From NCBI GenBank assembly GCA_958296235.1, contig OY282457.1, positions 3,219,338 to 3,283,337 on the forward strand: a DNA stretch of 64,000 nucleotides, read 5' to 3'. The number at the start of each line of letters is the position of its first letter. Position 1 is the first letter of the stretch. Origin of the DNA: an uncultured Candidatus Binatia bacterium. Lineage in GTDB: Bacteria > Desulfobacterota > Binatia > Bin18. The notes under the pieces are model-generated. The model was not told the origin of the DNA and made no database searches. It saw only the letters and a list, made by a program, of their open reading frames with translations. Of the stretch, positions 35,976-44,566 are shown piece by piece. Position numbers and translations under genes: made by a program.

Positions 35976-36300
35976 GGGATGTCCTCCTTCACTCTCTTTG
36001 TTCTGTATCCTAGCCGTGGCGCTTCTTTGCTGAAAGCCCTCCCGGGCAGAGGATGTGAGCGATGAGAGCCCGGCGCTGCCTTTCAAAGCGCGTTCAAACT
36101 TGACTTCAAGACGCGGCTCCACTATGTTCGCAGCGTTGTTATTTATCATATTGTCCTGGTATTACATGATCTTGCGCCGCTTATCCGCTTCCTGGGGCGG
36201 GGCGTATGCGCTTGGTGAACACCAATGGGTTTCTGCCCGTGTGATAATAGCTGAAAGCTTCCTTGCCTCCTACTGATGGAGGGGTATGGTGAGGCCCTGT
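35976..36300. other. Divergent spacer between pheS and ihfA
   Basis: These 325 nt hold the divergent control regions. An open frame continues from pheS to 36149 but has no family similarity. A TATGAT-like -10 for the leftward direction is near 36145-36152, without a good -35. No repeats that would mark inversion breakpoints were seen. Confidence 0.4.
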
Positions 36301-36588
36301 ATGACAAAAGCGGACATTGTTGAGCATATTTACGAGAAGGTCGGCTTTTCAAAAAAAGAAGCGACCGAGGTGGTTGAGTCGATCTTCGAAATCATCAAAG
36401 GTCATCTCGAAAAAGGAGAAAAGATCAAAATCTCCAGCTTTGGGAATTTCGTCATTAACGAGAAACATCCGCGTAAAGGACGGAATCCGCAAACAGGGGA
36501 AGAAATTATTATATCTGGCCGGCGGGTGTTGTCGTTTAAGCCGAGCCCTGTCTTGAAAAAGGCCATTAACCCATTCCTCCAGGACTGA
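36301..36588 (+). CDS. ihfA: Integration host factor alpha subunit
   Basis: The 95-residue protein belongs to the HU/IHF family, alpha type: [40 protein letters not shown], then [20 protein letters not shown] with the DNA-intercalating RNPQT segment. ATG 36301 has GGTGAGG 6 nt upstream and fits the family N-terminus; ATG 36286 is an alternative. It is followed 8 nt later by the MerR gene. This pair normally lies directly downstream of pheT. Confidence 0.92.
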   Translation: MTKADIVEHIYEKVGFSKKEATEVVESIFEIIKGHLEKGEKIKISSFGNFVINEKHPRKGRNPQTGEEIIISGRRVLSFKPSPVLKKAINPFLQD

Positions 36589-36595
36589 GTTTGTC

Positions 36596-36994
36596 GTGGA
36601 CCAGGTTGAACTCTCGAATAAGCTCTATTTCCGCATCGGCGAAGTCGCCAAGATTGTTGGTGTGAAGCCCTATGTGTTGCGGTATTGGGAGACAGAGTTT
36701 CCCATTCTCAAGCCTGGCAAAACCCCCTCACGCCATCGATTATACCGCCGGCGCGATGTCGAAACCCTCCTGGACATTAAGCGGCTCTTATATGAAGAGG
36801 GATTCACGATTGCAGGAGCCAAAAAACGGTTAAAAGACGGTCAGAGATTATCGGATGAGACCCCTCCTCTTTCTCAGGCTGCCCCAGAAGTGTCTCCTCC
36901 CAGCCGACCGGATCAACAGCAACGAAAAATTCTGATAGCCATTCATAGAGATATTCTCTCTCTCCACAAGTTCTTGAGTGATGAAACCCGCTAG
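36596..36994 (+). CDS. MerR-family transcriptional regulator
   Basis: The 132-residue protein starts with GTG and has a MerR winged helix: [20 protein letters not shown] then [20 protein letters not shown] and [20 protein letters not shown]. The C-terminal part is a short coiled coil with no metal-binding cysteines. This is the small MerR protein that regularly follows ihfA in deltaproteobacteria-like genomes. Confidence 0.92.
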   Translation: MDQVELSNKLYFRIGEVAKIVGVKPYVLRYWETEFPILKPGKTPSRHRLYRRRDVETLLDIKRLLYEEGFTIAGAKKRLKDGQRLSDETPPLSQAAPEVSPPSRPDQQQRKILIAIHRDILSLHKFLSDETR

Positions 36995-37070
36995 GTACAA
37001 GATGTTGTGGGTCGAAGGTTGCTTTTTTCTTCCCCTGAGATAAACATCTTGAGAATAAAAAAGTCCTTTA

Positions 37071-37100
37071 TTGACAATATCTTACATATGATGTTAGCAT
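37071..37100 (+). promoter_or_regulatory. Promoter upstream of the D,D-carboxypeptidase gene
   Basis: TTGACA (37071-37076) and TAGCAT (37095-37100), spaced 18 nt, lie in an AT-rich stretch. A 9-bp inverted repeat CAAGATGTT/AACATCTTG (36998-37006 and 37043-37051) lies just upstream and might be regulatory or form a weak terminator. Confidence 0.6.
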
Positions 37101-37185
37101 GGGTTACTGTAAATTTTTTATGGTCCACAAAGGACCATGTTCCCATGTCCTGATCGGGCTATGCGCAGGGGGTAAGGAGGGGTGG

Positions 37186-38358
37186 ATGCAATCATACACG
37201 TGGGCGCGAGTCCTTATTGCCTGCACTATTATCGGCAGTTTCCTGAGCGGCTCTCTACCGGCAGCATTCGCAGCCGGTGAGAGCGAATATCTTCCTCAGC
37301 CAAAACTGCCTGCTTTTAAGCATTTTGAAGCGGCGCTCTTACAAGACGCGCAGACCGGCCAAGTGCTCTTTTCCCACAATAGCCAAAAGATATGGCCCCA
37401 AGCCTCTCTCACAAAGATGATGTTAGGGCTTATTGTTTTTGAAGAAATTGAAAGAGGCCGGGCCAACCTGGAGACTCAGGTCACTATTAGCCGGCGTGCG
37501 AGTCGGACAAGAGGACGAACGATCTCTCTGCGGGCTGGGCAAACCTTTCGACTGGCAGAACTGCTCCGAGCCGTCCTTGTCACCTCTGCAAACGATGCGG
37601 CAGTTGCCATTGCCGAGCATGTCTGCGGCTCTGTCAGCCAATGTGTACAGCGGATGAATGCACGCGCCCGGCAGTTAGGGATGGAGCAGACGCGATACCG
37701 CACGGTCAATGGCATGCCGACCAGAACCGACCGGGCGCCAGATAAAGCGTCGGCTGACGATCTTGCCCTGCTCACCCGGACACTTTTGCGCCATCACCAC
37801 GTTTTAGCGTGGACTTCACAGCCCTCCATGCCCTTCGGTCGCCATCGTAAGCATTTACCGAATACTAATCGACTGGTAGGGCGCATACACGGGGTTGATG
37901 GGCTCAAGACCGGCTTTACGAACAAAGCGCGCTTCAATCTTGTCACTACGGCTCAACGCGGCCCGCTGCGTCTGATTGCCATTGTCCTGGGCGGGAAAAC
38001 CAGCAGGATGCGCTTCCGTGTTGCAGAGGATTTGCTGGAGTGGGGGTTTGCCAATTTTACGCGACTGCCGCTGATCGAAGGGGGGTCTCTTTTGTGGGTG
38101 GAGGTTCGGGTTGAGAACGGCAACCTGTCCGCCTTTCAGCCCATTGCCGCCGCAACATCGGCGCCATTGATCCCCAAAGGCGATGTTGGGGCTGTTTCCA
38201 TTGCCCTCCAACTGCCCACCCAGGTGGCAGCCCCGGTTTTTCGCAACCAGGTCCTGGGCGAGATCGTTGTCCGCCGTGGGAAACAGACTGTGGCAACCAT
38301 CCCGGCGGTCAGTCCGAGTGATATCCCCCAGGCTCGCTGGGCACATGCCCGTCAATGA
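37186..38358 (+). CDS. D-alanyl-D-alanine carboxypeptidase (S11/PBP5 family)
   Basis: This 390-residue penicillin-binding protein trims peptidoglycan stem peptides in the periplasm. A signal peptide (to about residue 29) precedes the catalytic domain, with SxxK in QASLTKMM (Ser near residue 73), SxN in TSANDAAVA and KTG in DGLKTGFTNKA (near 242). A C-terminal beta domain follows, as in DacA/DacC. The ATG at 37186 has AAGGAGG at 37174-37180 and is preferred to an ATG at 37099. It has its own promoter and is followed by groL. Confidence 0.93.
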   Translation: MQSYTWARVLIACTIIGSFLSGSLPAAFAAGESEYLPQPKLPAFKHFEAALLQDAQTGQVLFSHNSQKIWPQASLTKMMLGLIVFEEIERGRANLETQVTISRRASRTRGRTISLRAGQTFRLAELLRAVLVTSANDAAVAIAEHVCGSVSQCVQRMNARARQLGMEQTRYRTVNGMPTRTDRAPDKASADDLALLTRTLLRHHHVLAWTSQPSMPFGRHRKHLPNTNRLVGRIHGVDGLKTGFTNKARFNLVTTAQRGPLRLIAIVLGGKTSRMRFRVAEDLLEWGFANFTRLPLIEGGSLLWVEVRVENGNLSAFQPIAAATSAPLIPKGDVGAVSIALQLPTQVAAPVFRNQVLGEIVVRRGKQTVATIPAVSPSDIPQARWAHARQ

Positions 38359-38461
38359 CAGGCCAGGCCCGTCCGCGCTTGCATTTCGAGGAAAGATGCT
38401 TAAGTTGCCTCTGCGCGACAATACATATTGACCACGAGGTGCATGAAAGGAGATCAGTGGT

Positions 38462-40093
38462 ATGGCGAGTAAGGTAGTCCACTTACATGAGGAGTCTCGG
38501 GACGGGATTCTCAAAGGTGTAAATATTATAGCGGATGCAACGCAGGTGACCCTCGGCCCCCGAGGACGCAATGTCCTCTTGGAGAAAAGCTTTGGCGCTC
38601 CGGTTGTCACGAAAGACGGTGTGACGGTTGTCAAGGAAATTGAACTTGAGGACAAATTCGAAGACATGGGTGCCAAGATGATCCGCGAGGTCGCAACGAA
38701 AACTGCGGACGCGGCCGGGGACGGGACAACCACGGCAACCATCTTATCCCGTGCCATCCTGACTGAAGGGTTGCGGCTTCAGGTAGCCGGGTTTGACCCG
38801 ATGTCGCTCAAGCGTGGTATCGATGCCGCAGTCGAAAAAGTGGTCGAGGGCATACACGGACAGAGCCGTAAGGTCCGCGGCAAGGAGCAAGTCGCTCAGG
38901 TCGGAACGATTGCCGCCAATGGCGATGCCCAAATAGGAGGCAAGCTGGCCGAAGCTATGGAGCGCGTCGGCCAGGAGGGTGTGATTACCATTGAAGAGGG
39001 CAAGGGATTAGAGACGGTGCTGGACGTTGTGGAGGGGATGCAGTTCGACCGCGGTTTTCTCTCACCGTATTTTGTGACCGACCCGGAGCGGATGGTTGCC
39101 GAGATTGAGCAGCCCTATATCCTCCTGCATGAGAAAAAAATCTCGAATATGCAGGAACTCGTCCCTCTGCTGGAGAGAATTGCGCAGAGCGGCAAACCGT
39201 TGGTGATTATTGCTGAAGACGTTGACGGGGAAGCGTTGGCGGCCCTGGTCGTGAACAAGATTCGAGGAACCCTGAACTGCACTGCGGTGAAGGCCCCAGG
39301 ATTCGGTGATCGGCGCAAAGCCATGCTGGAGGATATCGCCATTCTGACTGGCGGCCGGGTGGTTGCCGAAGAGTTGGGCATGAAGCTCGAACATATTGAT
39401 CTGGCAGACTTGGGGAGCTGCCAGCGCATCATTATGGATAAGGACAACACCACCATTGTGGATGGGGCAGGGAAGAAAAAAGACATCGCCGGTCGAGCCG
39501 ATCAAATTCGTGCCCAGATTGCAGAAACCACCTCAGACTACGATCGGGAAAAGCTCCAGGAGCGCTTGGCCAAGCTTGCCGGCGGGGTGGCGGTGATTCA
39601 GGTCGGAGCCGCCACTGAAGTCGAGATGAAAGAACGCAAGGCCCGGGTGGACGACGCCCTGCATGCCACCAAGTCGGCGGCGGAAGAAGGGATCGTTCCC
39701 GGCGGCGGGGTGGCGCTGATTCGGGCGCAATCCAGTCTGGACGAACTGGCGTTCAACGATGACCGGGACGCGGGGGTGAATATCGTCCGCAGAGCGATTG
39801 AAGAGCCGATTCGACAAATCATCAGCAATGCCGGCCTGGACGCTCCGGTGGTGCTCAATCGGATCAAAAAGAAGAGCGGTGATGCGGGATTCAACGCTGC
39901 ATCGGGCGCGTATGAGAATTTGTTCAAAGCCGGTGTGATCGATTCCACAAAGGTTGTCCGGATCGCGCTCCAAAATGCGGCGAGCGTGTCCGGCTTAATG
40001 TTAACCACAGAAGCGGCGGTGGCCGAGAAGCCCGAAAAGCCCCAAGCCGGGATGGACGGTCACAACCACGACGACGACTTTGATGACTACTAA
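38462..40093 (+). CDS. groL: Chaperonin GroEL
   Basis: This 543-residue GroEL has [35 protein letters not shown] (ATPase Asp), the hinge region and [13 protein letters not shown]. It folds proteins in a double heptameric ring. No groES precedes it; the upstream neighbour is the D,D-carboxypeptidase gene, so this is a stand-alone copy or a second paralogue. The C-terminus is Gly/His/Asp-rich ([13 protein letters not shown]) instead of the usual GGM repeats. A strong GGAG site is present. No CIRCE element was found upstream. Confidence 0.95.
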   Translation: MASKVVHLHEESRDGILKGVNIIADATQVTLGPRGRNVLLEKSFGAPVVTKDGVTVVKEIELEDKFEDMGAKMIREVATKTADAAGDGTTTATILSRAILTEGLRLQVAGFDPMSLKRGIDAAVEKVVEGIHGQSRKVRGKEQVAQVGTIAANGDAQIGGKLAEAMERVGQEGVITIEEGKGLETVLDVVEGMQFDRGFLSPYFVTDPERMVAEIEQPYILLHEKKISNMQELVPLLERIAQSGKPLVIIAEDVDGEALAALVVNKIRGTLNCTAVKAPGFGDRRKAMLEDIAILTGGRVVAEELGMKLEHIDLADLGSCQRIIMDKDNTTIVDGAGKKKDIAGRADQIRAQIAETTSDYDREKLQERLAKLAGGVAVIQVGAATEVEMKERKARVDDALHATKSAAEEGIVPGGGVALIRAQSSLDELAFNDDRDAGVNIVRRAIEEPIRQIISNAGLDAPVVLNRIKKKSGDAGFNAASGAYENLFKAGVIDSTKVVRIALQNAASVSGLMLTTEAAVAEKPEKPQAGMDGHNHDDDFDDY

Positions 40094-40148
40094 GCTGGAA
40101 CGCTGCCGGGGGAGGCTCTCTCTCGCCGGCTGAAAATGTCGATGCCAC

Positions 40149-40172
40149 GGGGGCCGCACGGCCCCCTTTTTT
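40149..40172 (+). terminator. Rho-independent terminator after groL
   Basis: GGGGGCC-gcac-GGCCCCC (40149-40155 with 40160-40166) followed by six Ts (40167-40172). Confidence 0.95.
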
Positions 40173-40243
40173 CTGTCTTTTATACTCCGTACGGTCCCCG
40201 GTCGGGATAGCATTCCCGACCGGAATCCATTACGAACGAGCGT

Positions 40244-41458
40244 ATGATTGACTTCTCCCCGCCACCGAACGTTGAGCAAACGGTTCGCGATATTCACCGC
40301 TTTATTGAAAACGATATTGCTCCCATTGAGCATAGTCTGGCCGAGCGCCTCACCAACGAGCGCCTCTATCTCCGTGAAGATGGCCGGCTGGCTCCCGAAG
40401 TGCTGACCGCCCAGCAGACGATTCGCCGACGGTCCGCGCAGCAGGGATTGTATGCGCTGCATATGCCCAAAGAAGTCGGCGGTGGCGGGTTTAGTCTGAC
40501 CGATATGTTTTTTGTACATGAGGCTGTCTATCAGCACGGCATTGGGGTCGCGCAATGGATGTTGTCCTGGACGGAGGGACCCAATCACATGCTGATGTTT
40601 CTGACTGAGGAGCAGCAGCAGAAATACCTGCTGCCTCTGGTTCGGGGGGAAACAACGGGGGCCTATGCGATCACCGAATACCGAGGCGGCTCTGACGTGC
40701 TCGGCATGAAGACTCGGGCCGAAAAACAGGGCGACACCTGGATTGTGAATGGCACCAAGGCCTATATTACCAATGCGCAGTATGCCGACCTGATATTTGT
40801 CTGTGCCTTGCACGACCCGAGTAAAGGGGGAGCCGGCGCAACGGCTTTTATCGTTGAACGGGACAACCCTGGCCTGACAATCGGACGGACGTATCGGACC
40901 ATTATGGATGACGGCATGACTGGTGAACTCCAGTTCGAGAACTGCCAGCTCTCAGCAGACCATATGTGGGGGGAGGAAGGGCAGGGCTTTTACCTCAGCA
41001 TGGGAATGATTAACTGGATTCGCGTCCGGCGTGGGGGGATGTGTACCGGCCTGGGACAATACCTGCTCGACCGCTGCCTCGACTATATCAGGAACCGGCG
41101 CGCGTTTGGGGGGCCACTGAGTCGGTTTCAAGCCTTACAGTGGATGGTGGTCGATTCCTACTTGGACGTCCAAGCCATGCGGAGCCTGTCGCTCCAAAGC
41201 CTGTGGCAGGCCGACCAGGGGAATTTGTGGGCGCTCAAGGTCGACCCCCACCTCATCAAAACGGTATGCGCGCTCAAAGTCTTCTGCGACGAAGCGCTGT
41301 ATCGTGTGGCCGATAGAGCCGTCCAGCTGCACGGGGCGCATGGCTTGATGAAAGAGTCCGGGATCGAAAAGATATTCCGCATTGCGCGTAATCTGCGCAT
41401 TCCCGGCGGCACGGATGAAATTCAGCGCGTGAACATTGCCAAAGCGCTGGGATTATAG
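40244..41458 (+). CDS. Acyl-CoA dehydrogenase
   Basis: This 404-residue flavoprotein belongs to the acyl-CoA dehydrogenase family, which introduces a double bond alpha-beta to the CoA thioester. The central ITEYRGGSDVLGMKTRAEKQ resembles the FAD-binding T-E-x-x-x-G-S-D signature. RRAFGGPLSRFQALQWMVVD and QLHGAHGLMKESGIEKIFR are the C-terminal helical-domain motifs, and the end RIPGGTDEIQRVNIAKALG is canonical. A glutamate (E in KESGIEK) may replace the usual base. It is followed by the alpha/beta hydrolase. Confidence 0.92.
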   Translation: MIDFSPPPNVEQTVRDIHRFIENDIAPIEHSLAERLTNERLYLREDGRLAPEVLTAQQTIRRRSAQQGLYALHMPKEVGGGGFSLTDMFFVHEAVYQHGIGVAQWMLSWTEGPNHMLMFLTEEQQQKYLLPLVRGETTGAYAITEYRGGSDVLGMKTRAEKQGDTWIVNGTKAYITNAQYADLIFVCALHDPSKGGAGATAFIVERDNPGLTIGRTYRTIMDDGMTGELQFENCQLSADHMWGEEGQGFYLSMGMINWIRVRRGGMCTGLGQYLLDRCLDYIRNRRAFGGPLSRFQALQWMVVDSYLDVQAMRSLSLQSLWQADQGNLWALKVDPHLIKTVCALKVFCDEALYRVADRAVQLHGAHGLMKESGIEKIFRIARNLRIPGGTDEIQRVNIAKALGL

Positions 41459-41497
41459 CTATACCGGTCCTTGCCCAGGAAGGGAGTAGGGAGAAGT

Positions 41498-42301
41498 ATG
41501 CAACGTGCACGCATAAACGGGGTTGAACTGGTCTATGAGCTTCACGGGACAGGCGACCCCCTCGTTCTCATCCACGGGGCGCAAAGCGACCGGAGCGTCT
41601 TTGCCAGTCTGCTGCCGGATTTCGTGGGTCACTTCCAGGTCCTCATCTTCGACCAACGCGGCTCTGGCCAGAGTGAAAAGCCGGACATCGAATACACGCT
41701 GGGTATGCTTGCCGATGATACCGCCGCGCTCATGGCCCATGTTGGCTTCTCGTCCGCGCACGTGTACGGCGTCTCAATGGGAGGGATGATTGCCCAGGAA
41801 TTGGCCATTCGTCACGGAGCCGCGGTCCGCTCCCTCGTGTTGGGTTGCACCACCCCTGGCGGTCCGCAAGCCGTCAGCCTGGAGGGTGAGGCCATCCAGA
41901 GTTCCCATTCAACCGCCGCGCTCTCCGCGGAAGAGCGCGGTCGGGCGCTAGCCGAGACCGCCTTTACCGAAGCCTATGTCGAACAGCATCCTGAGCTTAT
42001 CCCGGCATTGATTGAAGCCCGCAAAAAGCAACCCCTTGATCCCATCGGTTTCGCTCACCGAATGAGAGCAGCGTATCGACACGATACGTTCGACCGTCTT
42101 TCCCAGATTACGTGTCCGACCCTGGTGATTACAGGAAAAAACGATGCCTTGATCGCCTGGGAGAATTCACAACTCCTGGCTGACACTATTGCCGATTCCG
42201 AGCTCGTACTCCTGGAGCCGGCCGGCCATGCTTTTTGGGTAGAGCAACCAGCCCAGGCGAGAGACGCGATTGTCACATTCTTGCAGCAACACAAGAGCTA
42301 A
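41498..42301 (+). CDS. Alpha/beta-fold hydrolase
   Basis: This 267-residue hydrolase has the fold's triad: nucleophile in YGVSMGGMIAQE (Ser near residue 95), an acid in the KNDALIAWEN region and His in EPAGHAFWVEQ. The oxyanion segment LVLIHGAQSDRSVF is near the N-terminus. The ATG at 41498 behind GGGAG is preferred to 41471. Its last 40 nt are part of a direct repeat that reappears at 63479-63519, at the far side of the arabinose island. Substrate unknown; 3-oxoadipate enol-lactonase-like enzymes are the nearest type. Confidence 0.88.
   Translation: MQRARINGVELVYELHGTGDPLVLIHGAQSDRSVFASLLPDFVGHFQVLIFDQRGSGQSEKPDIEYTLGMLADDTAALMAHVGFSSAHVYGVSMGGMIAQELAIRHGAAVRSLVLGCTTPGGPQAVSLEGEAIQSSHSTAALSAEERGRALAETAFTEAYVEQHPELIPALIEARKKQPLDPIGFAHRMRAAYRHDTFDRLSQITCPTLVITGKNDALIAWENSQLLADTIADSELVLLEPAGHAFWVEQPAQARDAIVTFLQQHKS
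42258..42298 (+). repeat. Left flanking direct repeat of the arabinose/GT-C island
   Basis: 41 nt at the 3' end of the hydrolase gene match 63479-63519 with four mismatches (37/41). The copies bracket the whole ubiA-dprE1-GT-C-dprE2 segment in direct orientation. It may be an integration or target duplication, or the scar of a duplicated hydrolase gene. Confidence 0.8.
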
Positions 42302-42308
42302 CAAACAA

Positions 42309-43190
42309 ATGACAATCGGCGCTCTGCGCGACTATCTCCGGGCCTTGCGCCCGCACCAATGGGTCAAGAACCTGCTCGTGTTCGCGCCCCTCATTGCGGC
42401 GCACGAAACGACCTTGGGGTCGTATCTGGTGGCTGCCGGCCTGTTCGCCGCACTCTCCGCGGTGGCGTCCGGCGCCTATGTGCTCAACGACATGCTTGAT
42501 CTTCCGCACGACCGCCGGCACGAGACGAAACGCTATCGTCCGCTCGCCGCGGGCAAGGTGTCGCCGCTCCCGCTGCTCGGCCTTGGCGCGGCCTTGACGG
42601 CCGGCGGTCTCGGCTTGGCTTTCGCGCTCTCCGCGCCCGCGGCCTCCTGCGTTCTGCTCTATCTGGTCATGACAGTGGCCTATTCGCTGTGGCTCAAACG
42701 CAAGACCTTCATCGACATCATCACGCTGTCCCTGCTCTACGCAGTGCGCGTTCTCACCGGAGCGATAGCGGTCTCCGTGCCGCTGTCTCCCTGGTTTCTG
42801 GCCTTTTTCCTGTTTGTTTTTCTCGCGCTGGCAATAGTCAAGCGCCAAAGCGAGTTGTACGCGCTCCATGAGTCTGGCCGGTCCGCGGTTGGCGGGCGGG
42901 CGTATTTCGCCGAAGACCTCACCACGCTGACAGCGCTCGGCACGGCCAACATCACCGCTTCGGTCGTGGTTTTCACTCTCTACATCCAGAGCCCGGAAGT
43001 CCACACACTCTATGCCCGGCCAGAACGCTTATGGCTGATCTGCCCGCTGCTGATTTACTGGATGGGACGCATGACCCTGCTCGCCAATCGCGGGGCCGTG
43101 AACAATGATCCGCTGGTATTTACGCTGGGCGACCGGGCGAGCTGGCTGACCGGCTTCGCGGCGCTGGTCGTTTTCGCTGCTGCGCTATGA
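42309..43190 (+). CDS. UbiA-family prenyltransferase, DPPR-synthase-like
   Basis: This 293-residue membrane protein (about 9 helices) has the UbiA aspartate motifs NDMLDLPHDRRHETKRYRPL (residues about 58-77) and YSLWLKRKTFIDI. It begins LRALRPHQWVKNLLVFAPLI, the standard start of decaprenyl-phosphate phosphoribosyltransferases (Rv3806c type). Those enzymes join PRPP to polyprenyl phosphate, giving 5-phosphoribosyl-1-phosphoryl-polyprenol. It overlaps the dprE1-like gene by 4 nt (ATGA), which supports an arabinose-donor pathway. The phosphatase of that pathway is not seen here. Confidence 0.88.
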   Translation: MTIGALRDYLRALRPHQWVKNLLVFAPLIAAHETTLGSYLVAAGLFAALSAVASGAYVLNDMLDLPHDRRHETKRYRPLAAGKVSPLPLLGLGAALTAGGLGLAFALSAPAASCVLLYLVMTVAYSLWLKRKTFIDIITLSLLYAVRVLTGAIAVSVPLSPWFLAFFLFVFLALAIVKRQSELYALHESGRSAVGGRAYFAEDLTTLTALGTANITASVVVFTLYIQSPEVHTLYARPERLWLICPLLIYWMGRMTLLANRGAVNNDPLVFTLGDRASWLTGFAALVVFAAAL

Positions 43191-44566
43191 CGGAAGGGGC
43201 CATCGATATGAAACTTTCCGGCTGGGGCCGGTATCCGGCGCTTGATTGCCGGCTGGAACATCTCCGCCGGTGCGAGGACCTGCCCGGCCTGCTTCAGCGT
43301 AGCGATACATTGATCGCCCGCGGCAACGGACGGTCCTACGGCGACGCCGCGCTCAACCCGAACCTGACACTCTCGATGCTGGCGATGGACCGTATGCAGG
43401 CCTTCGACGCTGAGACAGGCCGGCTAACCTGCGAGGCCGGCGTGCTGCTCGCCGACATCCTGGCAACGTTCGTGCCGCGCGGCTGGTTCCCGCCGGTGGT
43501 GCCGGGCACCAGGTTTGTCACGGTCGGCGGCATGATCGCCGCGGATATACACGGCAAGAACCACCACCGCAACGGGACCTTTGGCGCGCATGTGGAATCG
43601 CTGACCTTGGCGACTGCGGACGGCGAGATACGGGAGTGCAGCCGCACACAACACGCCGACCTCTTTCGCGCGACTCTCGGCGGAATGGGACTGACGGGCG
43701 TAATCCTGTCCGCGAGCTTCCGGCTGCGGCCGATTGAGACCGCCTTTGTGATACAAGAAACCCTGGCAGCGCGCGACCTGGACGAAGCCTTCGCCCTGTT
43801 TGAGGAATCCCGCGACTGGCCCTACAGCGCGGCCTGGATCGACTGCCTGGCGCGCGGCGCGAAGCTGGGCCGCTCGCTGTTGATACGCGGAGAATTCATG
43901 GAGCGCAACGCATTGCCGCCACGGCTCGCGTCCGACTCCTTGCGCTTGCCGCCCGCGGGCAAGCTCACGGTTCCCGTCGATGCGCCGTCCGTTCTCCTCA
44001 ACCGGGCTTCGATCGGGCTTTTCAACGAACTCTACTACCGACGCGGACGGGCGCAGGCCAAGGCACGGCCAGTCCATTTCGACTCATTCTTTTTTCCTTT
44101 GGACCGTATCGAAGCGTGGAACCGTCTCTACGGGCGGAAAGGATTCGTCCAATATCAGTGCGTGCTGCCCAAGGCCGAAAGCCCGACCGGCATAGCGGCC
44201 CTGCTGGAGCGCGTCACCGCTGCCGGGCAAGGCTCGTTCCTGGCGGTGCTCAAGCTGTTCGGTCCCGCCGGCGACGGGCTGATGTCGTTCCCCCTGGAAG
44301 GCTATACGCTGGCGCTCGATTTTCCGATGCGCCGCGGCACGCGGGCGCTGCTCAACGAGCTTGATGAGATTACCCACCGGCACGGCGGGCGCGTCTATCT
44401 CGCCAAAGACGCCTGCTGCGCGCCGGAACGGGTGCACGAAGGTTATCCCCGCCACAGTGCCTTCGATACCGTGCGGGCCGAGGCGGCTGGGGCCACATCC
44501 CGGTTCGCCTCCGCGCTCTCCCGGCGGCTCGCGCTGACGGCTCCCCATATCAGAGAAACAATATGA
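43187..44566 (+). CDS. DprE1-like FAD-dependent decaprenylphosphoryl-ribose oxidase
   Basis: This 459-residue FAD enzyme matches DprE1, which oxidises the 2'-OH of polyprenyl-phosphoryl-ribose. FAD-binding segments are ARGNGRSYGDAAL (residues about 44-56) and PGTRFVTVGGMIAADIHGKN then HHRNGTFGAHVESL, closely like mycobacterial DprE1. In the C-terminal region LMSFPLEGYTLALDFPM aligns with the mycobacterial stretch containing Cys387, which here appears to be Ala. Start ATG overlaps the ubiA stop and the end overlaps the GT-C1 start (ATGA), giving tight translational coupling. Copies of its last 60 nt recur before GT-C3, GT-C4 and GT-C5. Confidence 0.92.
   Translation: MTEGAIDMKLSGWGRYPALDCRLEHLRRCEDLPGLLQRSDTLIARGNGRSYGDAALNPNLTLSMLAMDRMQAFDAETGRLTCEAGVLLADILATFVPRGWFPPVVPGTRFVTVGGMIAADIHGKNHHRNGTFGAHVESLTLATADGEIRECSRTQHADLFRATLGGMGLTGVILSASFRLRPIETAFVIQETLAARDLDEAFALFEESRDWPYSAAWIDCLARGAKLGRSLLIRGEFMERNALPPRLASDSLRLPPAGKLTVPVDAPSVLLNRASIGLFNELYYRRGRAQAKARPVHFDSFFFPLDRIEAWNRLYGRKGFVQYQCVLPKAESPTGIAALLERVTAAGQGSFLAVLKLFGPAGDGLMSFPLEGYTLALDFPMRRGTRALLNELDEITHRHGGRVYLAKDACCAPERVHEGYPRHSAFDTVRAEAAGATSRFASALSRRLALTAPHIRETI

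Noticed and set aside
38359..38461. A CIRCE (HrcA) or sigma-32 site before groL
   Set aside because: No TTAGCACTC inverted repeat or clear heat-shock promoter is found in the spacer.
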